From: Gracilaria caudata
Lineage: Eukaryota > Rhodophyta > Florideophyceae > Gracilariales > Gracilariaceae
DNA length: 12,574 nt
Assembly (NCBI GenBank): GCA_030374735.1
Contig: JASCIV010000771.1
Coordinates: forward strand, 1 to 12,574
Reading direction: 5' to 3'
Under the pieces are notes generated by a model. It made no database searches. It was given only the letters and a program-made list of their open reading frames with translations, and had not been told where the DNA came from. The translations under genes were made by a program, and so were the position numbers. The number at the start of each line of letters is the position of its first letter. The stretch's first letter is position 1. Positions 8,938-12,574 of this stretch are shown piece after piece.

Positions 8938-10146
8938 ATGAGCTCATTCATACTGTTCATTCCTGGTCTGCTCGTGCTATCCTCTTTCCTCTTGCTGACA
9001 AACGCTCAAAACCGTTCAGAAGTTGTCACATATGAAGACGTGAATGTGATATTGTCAGAGCTACATGAATATTGGCCGAAGTGGACTAACTCGCCTCCTT
9101 CAAATATTGAAGGGCTCACGTTTGACGACTGCTCCGGTTCTGGCGACTGTGTTGCACCCCGAGTCTGCATGAGCTGTCCCATCCCACCATGCTACTGTGT
9201 TAAGTCTCCGCTGTTCGAAAACTATTCATGTAAGTCTTCGATAGACTGCGACGAAGGCGAGCATTGCTCATGGAATCCACAGATTGGACATACAGCGGGA
9301 CGTTGCGTCTCTAATCGAGTCAATTCAGTTGAACCAGTTCCAATCTTGCACGAACCAATCGAGCCGCCCATGGGACTTCTGGGTTTAGGATTGACCGGCG
9401 ACCGTTGCTTTTCGCACACTGACTGCCGGGGCACGCGAAGCTGTCTTGGTAAACATACATTTGTCGCAGAGGTCTATAACTTGACCACGTGTGAATCCTC
9501 CCAGTTCCCTTGTGTCTGTACTCCTATTCATCTTATTCCATGCTCCACAACATCGGACTGTCCGGATCAGGATGAAGTATGTGCATCAGTGCTCTTTACG
9601 TTGAACTCCGTTTTTTCTCACAGACCTCCAGAAGATAGTCAAGGAGGTGATCAAGAAGATGATCAAGGGGGTGATCAAACAGCAGTGCTTGACCCGATCT
9701 GTATCTCTTCCAATTTGACTGACAGAGACGAGAATGTCTTCACTGTTTCAGAACGCGCTAACTCCTCTCCGGTTTCTCATATCCCGAGTGCAAAACTTCA
9801 ACCCAGACTGTTCGAAACGGAAAACCTGTCCAAACTTCCAGAACGCATAATTCCGGAATTGCCCCCTTTCTCTGTGCCCGAACTATCTACATTCAATGCA
9901 TTCACAACCCATGACCTCAGAAATGAGTTCATCGGTGGAATCCTTTCACTCATTATTGTCTCTCAACTACATAAGATCTTTCAAAGTCTAATCTATTTCG
10001 TACCCGGAATCAATGAAGAGGCATATTCGTCCTATATCATTTTCTCCCGACTCTGTTCATTTCGTCATATTTCAAGGCTTTTCACAGGCACGAACCGTAT
10101 CCCCGAAGTACCGAGGCCACTAATGATAGAAGTACAAAACAAGTGA
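8938..10146 (+). CDS. Gene B: secreted protein with two 10-cysteine modules
   Basis: The product is 402 residues from the ATG at 8938, chosen because A at -3 and a textbook signal peptide follow (residues 1-23, ending LLLTNAQ). The frame is open further upstream but only from GTG. A short pre-domain helix (about 35-49) precedes two ten-cysteine modules, C65-C123 and C157-C255, which share spacing with gene A. In module 2 the last loop is stretched to 39 residues by an acidic Gln-Gly-Gly-Asp repeat (235-247). After the modules, ENVFTVSE (265-272) aligns with SEIFTFAE in A, where A soon ends. B instead continues 130 residues through a Pro/Ser/Leu linker and a hydrophobic stretch (331-357). That final part has no counterpart in A and may include unspliced intron or 3' UTR. 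The stop TGA overlaps the GTG of the downstream membrane-protein gene in another frame. Function is unknown. The coding call for the signal peptide and modules is firm, the C-terminus less so. Confidence 0.85.
   Translation: MSSFILFIPGLLVLSSFLLLTNAQNRSEVVTYEDVNVILSELHEYWPKWTNSPPSNIEGLTFDDCSGSGDCVAPRVCMSCPIPPCYCVKSPLFENYSCKSSIDCDEGEHCSWNPQIGHTAGRCVSNRVNSVEPVPILHEPIEPPMGLLGLGLTGDRCFSHTDCRGTRSCLGKHTFVAEVYNLTTCESSQFPCVCTPIHLIPCSTTSDCPDQDEVCASVLFTLNSVFSHRPPEDSQGGDQEDDQGGDQTAVLDPICISSNLTDRDENVFTVSERANSSPVSHIPSAKLQPRLFETENLSKLPERIIPELPPFSVPELSTFNAFTTHDLRNEFIGGILSLIIVSQLHKIFQSLIYFVPGINEEAYSSYIIFSRLCSFRHISRLFTGTNRIPEVPRPLMIEVQNK
9640..9678 (+). repeat. In-frame acidic Gln-Gly-Gly-Asp repeat in gene B
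   Basis: Residues 235-247 read QGGDQEDDQGGDQ, an 8-residue period encoded by near-identical CAAGG(A/G)GGTGATCAA blocks. It lies between the ninth and tenth cysteines of module 2, a loop of 6-13 residues in the other modules. It looks like a recent expansion. Confidence 0.85.
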
Positions 10147-11108
10147 ACTTCAAGCGGCTTGTTCGTCCTGTTGTAGCACTGGTGCTTCTGTTCGTAGCGG
10201 AGTTTTCTACCATAATTGCAGGGACAGACAATCGTCGAGAGTACTTTGGCGATCAGAACTTCGATCCAATAATTGCTGCCGTGAACAATACCCCCCGACC
10301 ACGCTTTCAAGACCCTTTCAATGTGCACTGTGATGATTTCTTTGTACCCACGAGAGGAATTTTCGAGTCTGGAAAAGTGCTTAAATGTGCAGAACCCTAT
10401 CAGTTTGTCCCGGAAGCGGGGGCAACAAATCTGATTGAGGTCGAAGTGTTCTACGGCTCTGGGAAAACAATTTTCGGAGTGTATTCTCCTAATGGAACTT
10501 TTAGTGCTATCGAGCTTTCCGCTTCCGTGCGCTCTAAAGATGGGTTGAACCTGAGGACTATGCCATTCCGCCCAGATCTCATGAATCAATTTGAACGTAT
10601 TACTTTTCTGAACAGTGTTTTGAATGCAATCAGGAAGCGGCTTGGCTACAAAGAGGAAGACGTGCGTCGTAACTTATGGTCTACACTCGAGTTTTCAGGT
10701 TCCTCTGGGACGCTGGAAAGTTTGAGTTTCCGATATCGCCCTGATTGGAATGAATCATCAGAGAAGATCACGACAGCAGTAATGCTTGGACTAAGAGATT
10801 TAGACCTTGTCCTCAACTCTACTAGTGCACCATGGGTCTATACAAGGCCATATACGTTTGAGCAACAGATGCCCTTAATGGCGATTGTGAGATCGCATCG
10901 AATTGCACATGGATGGCTTGTCATTATTGCCCTGTTTGTAACAGTGGCTCTTGTAATAGTGAATACATACGTGAGGCCTTTTGAAGACGTTGCTTATACA
11001 GCTATGAAAGAACTCATGGGAGAAGATTGTGTCCTCGGACCACTCGCCGACGGCAGTGTAGAGGGGAGAGAAGTTGAAATAGAGGGGAGGGACGTTCAAC
11101 TAAGATAG
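10143..11108 (+). CDS. Single-span membrane protein, TM copy 2
   Basis: This paralogue of 1-945 has 321 residues from GTG. It has the same plan: signal peptide 1-27, outer domain about 28-256 with C63 and C82, hydrophobic span about 257-277, and a cytosolic tail lengthened by a 21-bp tandem duplication. The first 48 residues match copy 1 exactly; differences cluster at 92-99, 182-197, 243-275 and the tail. The frame is open from 10017 but contains no ATG before residue 140. The GTG codon overlaps the gene B stop (GTGA). If an intron ended AG at 10142-10143, an A from an earlier exon plus TG here would rebuild ATG exactly at the signal peptide. Splicing directly from gene B is the alternative. 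The upstream gene B suggests that the two products act together or are one protein. Confidence 0.85.
   Translation: MNFKRLVRPVVALVLLFVAEFSTIIAGTDNRREYFGDQNFDPIIAAVNNTPRPRFQDPFNVHCDDFFVPTRGIFESGKVLKCAEPYQFVPEAGATNLIEVEVFYGSGKTIFGVYSPNGTFSAIELSASVRSKDGLNLRTMPFRPDLMNQFERITFLNSVLNAIRKRLGYKEEDVRRNLWSTLEFSGSSGTLESLSFRYRPDWNESSEKITTAVMLGLRDLDLVLNSTSAPWVYTRPYTFEQQMPLMAIVRSHRIAHGWLVIIALFVTVALVIVNTYVRPFEDVAYTAMKELMGEDCVLGPLADGSVEGREVEIEGRDVQLR
11059..11100 (+). repeat. 21-bp tandem duplication in the tail of TM copy 2
   Basis: Units 11059-11079 and 11080-11100 share the TAGAGGGGAG core and encode EGREVEI and EGRDVQL. Copy 1 has a single unit (EGREVEL), so this in-frame duplication arose after or during the gene duplication. 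It adds seven charged residues at the cytosolic C-terminus. Confidence 0.85.
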
Positions 11109-11620
11109 GGTGAATAAGGTCCTCGGTTTACAAGAACGGTGCATACAAAGTAGATTGTAAGATTGTACCTGCTTGAGTGAGTGAAGGGAAAACCTGTCAA
11201 GTTTCATTAGCGTTAACTATGTTTCAAAGACTCCTATGCTAAACATACTGCACGTAAAGGAAATGAAATTAGAATGTGTTCTAGTTGACTTGAAACTCTT
11301 CCCTTTGGTGATCTGTTTGCGATACGATAGCAGAAGATGTAAGAATGTGAACTCAATTATCAATGAGCCCACCTCTCTGAAAACGGCTTTGCTTGAACTG
11401 ATGAGCTTATTGTGAAAGTCGGACTTGAACGGACTATTCTGCTCATATGGATTGAATGTTGGAAAAGGTTGCCTTTTGCTGGAAAGCAACCAACGTAATG
11501 TAGACTGTTTGCGATATGACGTCTACAAGGGTACAGGGCTCGTCTCGATGGCCACAGAGACACAGTTAATTGAGTTTCTTGGAACGTGCCCTGTCGGTAT
11601 GTGAACACCATTTTAAAATA

Positions 11621-11764
11621 ATGAAAAACGGTGCGGGTGGTGACAACCCAAGTGCTCGAGAGTACCAGCCTAGAAAGGCGAACAAACCAATAGATGTAGC
11701 TCAGTGGTTTGCAAAGAAAGCAGAACGAAAAGAAGACGCCTATGCTCACAAGAACCAAATGTAG
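11621..11764 (+). CDS. Small hypothetical protein or exon fragment
   Basis: An ATG at 11621 opens 47 codons to a TAG, within a frame open from 11570. The translation is hydrophilic and basic, with AQWFAKKAERKEDAYAHK, and does not look like simple repeat. A separate frame from an ATG at 11548 reads into a GTATGT donor-like site at 11597, so a spliced gene starting here is conceivable. I recognise no family, and chance is quite possible. Confidence 0.18.
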   Translation: MKNGAGGDNPSAREYQPRKANKPIDVAQWFAKKAERKEDAYAHKNQM

Positions 11765-12028
11765 ATAGGGAATAACGAGACGAAAGAAACGATGAAAAGT
11801 AGTAATCACAGAACAAATCTGTGCCACCAGCAACGATCGGTAGGACAACCCTACCAACAGAACGAGATGCTTCAAACTGTAGTCAACGACAATCGATAAG
11901 GCACAACCAACTGAAAAAGAACCGAGCCAACACGCACGACCAAACTCCAGGTCTAGTGCGCGGCTCTATGCCAGCTGAAAACTCCTACACTGCTTTTCTC
12001 TATAGGCAGTGTAACAAGATAACGTGAA

Positions 12029-12049
12029 CTGCGGAGTACTACTCCGCAG
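12029..12049. repeat. 21-base perfect palindrome (10-bp arms, 1-base centre)
   Basis: CTGCGGAGTA and its exact complement flank a single C. A second inverted pair, TACACTGC and GCAGTGTA, lies just upstream (about 11987-12014). A protein-binding site, hairpin RNA or mobile-element end are all possible. Confidence 0.75.
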
Positions 12050-12282
12050 AAGAGTGTAACGGATAAAGAGTAGTTGAGAAAAATGTGATGCAGAGCTCTC
12101 GGAAGCATGTGATGAGTGCAAAAGAACTGCGTTATCAGGTGATCCGATTTGTGGCATGAAAAAGAAAACCAACTGTAGACCAATGAACAATCGAATGAAA
12201 CAAGAGAACGACAAAGAACGGAGTAATACAAAGACATCCTTTTCGGCACACACGAGACGCCGGATGAAAATGAACACACTAG

Positions 12283-12360
12283 GCAGAAGTGCGAGAGGAG
12301 CCCATCGCGGGGCAGCACTTCTGCACCTAACAATTCTCAGGGCGGGAGACCGGACCGCCC
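12283..12360. ncRNA. Tandem hairpins, possible structured RNA
   Basis: The first hairpin has perfect 10-bp arms (12283-12292 and 12315-12324) around a 22-base loop. After a 15-base spacer a second hairpin has 6-bp all-GC arms (12340-12345 and 12355-12360). The layout recalls hairpin-hinge-hairpin RNAs, but I see no ACA box three bases from the end in + orientation, and no known RNA family is recognised. Confidence 0.2.
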
Positions 12361-12537
12361 AAGCTGAATAAAGGATCGGAGAGAGGGGAGGCTGATGGAA
12401 AGAAAGGCGCAGACTGCGCTGAAGGAGGAGGGGGTGCCAAGAGAGAAGAGAGAAGAGAGGTCTCAGGGGGAAGCAGTGGTCTGAGGGGAAAGGTCTGCCC
12501 GAGACAGGAGTCGGCGCCAAGGCCGTCATCTCGGGGG

Positions 12538-12545
12538 TTTATATA
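12538..12545 (-). promoter_or_regulatory. TATA box of a possible reverse-strand transcript
   Basis: On the reverse strand the sequence is TATATAAA, followed by about 150 bases of pyrimidine-rich DNA. A start would fall near 12510. The long reverse-strand frame beginning at 12529 starts too close to the box to be its product. The next ATG gives only an eight-codon upstream frame, so any gene here has a long or spliced leader, or the region is an LTR. Confidence 0.35.
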
Positions 12546-12574
12546 GACAATTCATAAACTGAATGCACTCGAAT

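Larger units (their letters stand above)
11109..12574. other. 3' flank, purine-rich on + strand, no convincing gene
   Basis: The + strand is markedly purine-rich from about 11600 to 12490, ending in GA/GGA low-complexity DNA (about 12373-12490). As a result the reverse strand gives long open frames rich in Ser, Leu, Phe and Arg, which I treat as composition artefacts. Structured elements occur at 12029-12049 and 12283-12360. An AATAAA lies at 12367-12372 (+) and a TATATAAA at 12538-12545 (-). Confidence 0.5.

Noticed and set aside
10017..10146. Programmed -1 frameshift joining gene B to the TM frame
   Set aside because: The relative frame is right for -1, but I find no X-XXY-YYZ slippery heptamer in the gene B frame within the overlap. 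The signal peptide would also end up buried inside the fusion, which splicing explains better.
10120..10150. Bacterial-style translational coupling at the GTGA overlap
   Set aside because: There is no Shine-Dalgarno-like sequence before the GTG, and gene density, TATA-like boxes and ATG contexts point to a eukaryote.
12498..12525. Retroviral-type primer-binding site (TTGGCGCCGACTC on the reverse strand)
   Set aside because: It resembles TGGCGCC only over a few bases, and the implied tRNA 3' end lacks a normal T-arm sequence.
11360..12529. Reverse-strand frames of 90-187 codons rich in Ser, Leu, Phe and Arg
   Set aside because: They follow from the purine-rich + strand. The one starting at 12529 begins only a few bases from the TATA box and so would precede the expected transcription start.

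Overview
This looks like nuclear DNA of an intron-poor eukaryote. Genes are sparse: five long coding regions in 12.6 kb. Three of the five coding regions (both paralogues of the cysteine-rich family and gene C) have an in-frame ATG with A at -3. The paired proteins have secretory signal peptides and N-glycosylation sequons. There are TATA-like and AATAAA-like elements and no Shine-Dalgarno-like sites. A compact-genome alga such as a florideophyte red alga would fit, but that is a guess from style; no marker gene fixes the lineage.

Layout. 1-945 (+) is a membrane protein with a signal peptide, a luminal/extracellular domain and one C-terminal membrane span (TM copy 1). 946-2069 is non-coding and rich in hairpins, with a TATA/AATAAA arrangement that could be a decayed LTR. 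2070-3068 (-) is gene A, a secreted protein with three 10-cysteine modules. 3069-5988 has no convincing gene. 5989-6723 (+) is gene C, an unrelated multi-pass membrane protein; a GC-rich pentamer tract lies just upstream and a coding-like +1-frame tail follows its stop. 6809-8937 is non-coding, with a long palindrome at 8422-8466. 8938-10146 (+) is gene B, a paralogue of A with two 10-cysteine modules. 10143-11108 (+) is TM copy 2, about 89% identical to copy 1 by hand count. 11109-12574 has no convincing gene but holds several hairpins and a reverse-strand TATA box.

The main point is a duplicated locus that pairs a secreted cysteine-rich protein with a single-span membrane protein. B and TM copy 2 touch: the TGA of B overlaps, in another frame, the GTG that begins the TM signal peptide, and no in-frame ATG precedes that peptide. 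Either an unseen upstream exon supplies the start of the TM protein, or B and TM are exons of one receptor-like gene, or initiation is non-AUG. The two TM copies differ in clustered patches of their outer domain and are identical over the first 48 residues, as expected of a diversifying surface-protein family. I recognise no named family for A/B, TM or C. A surface-recognition role is inference.
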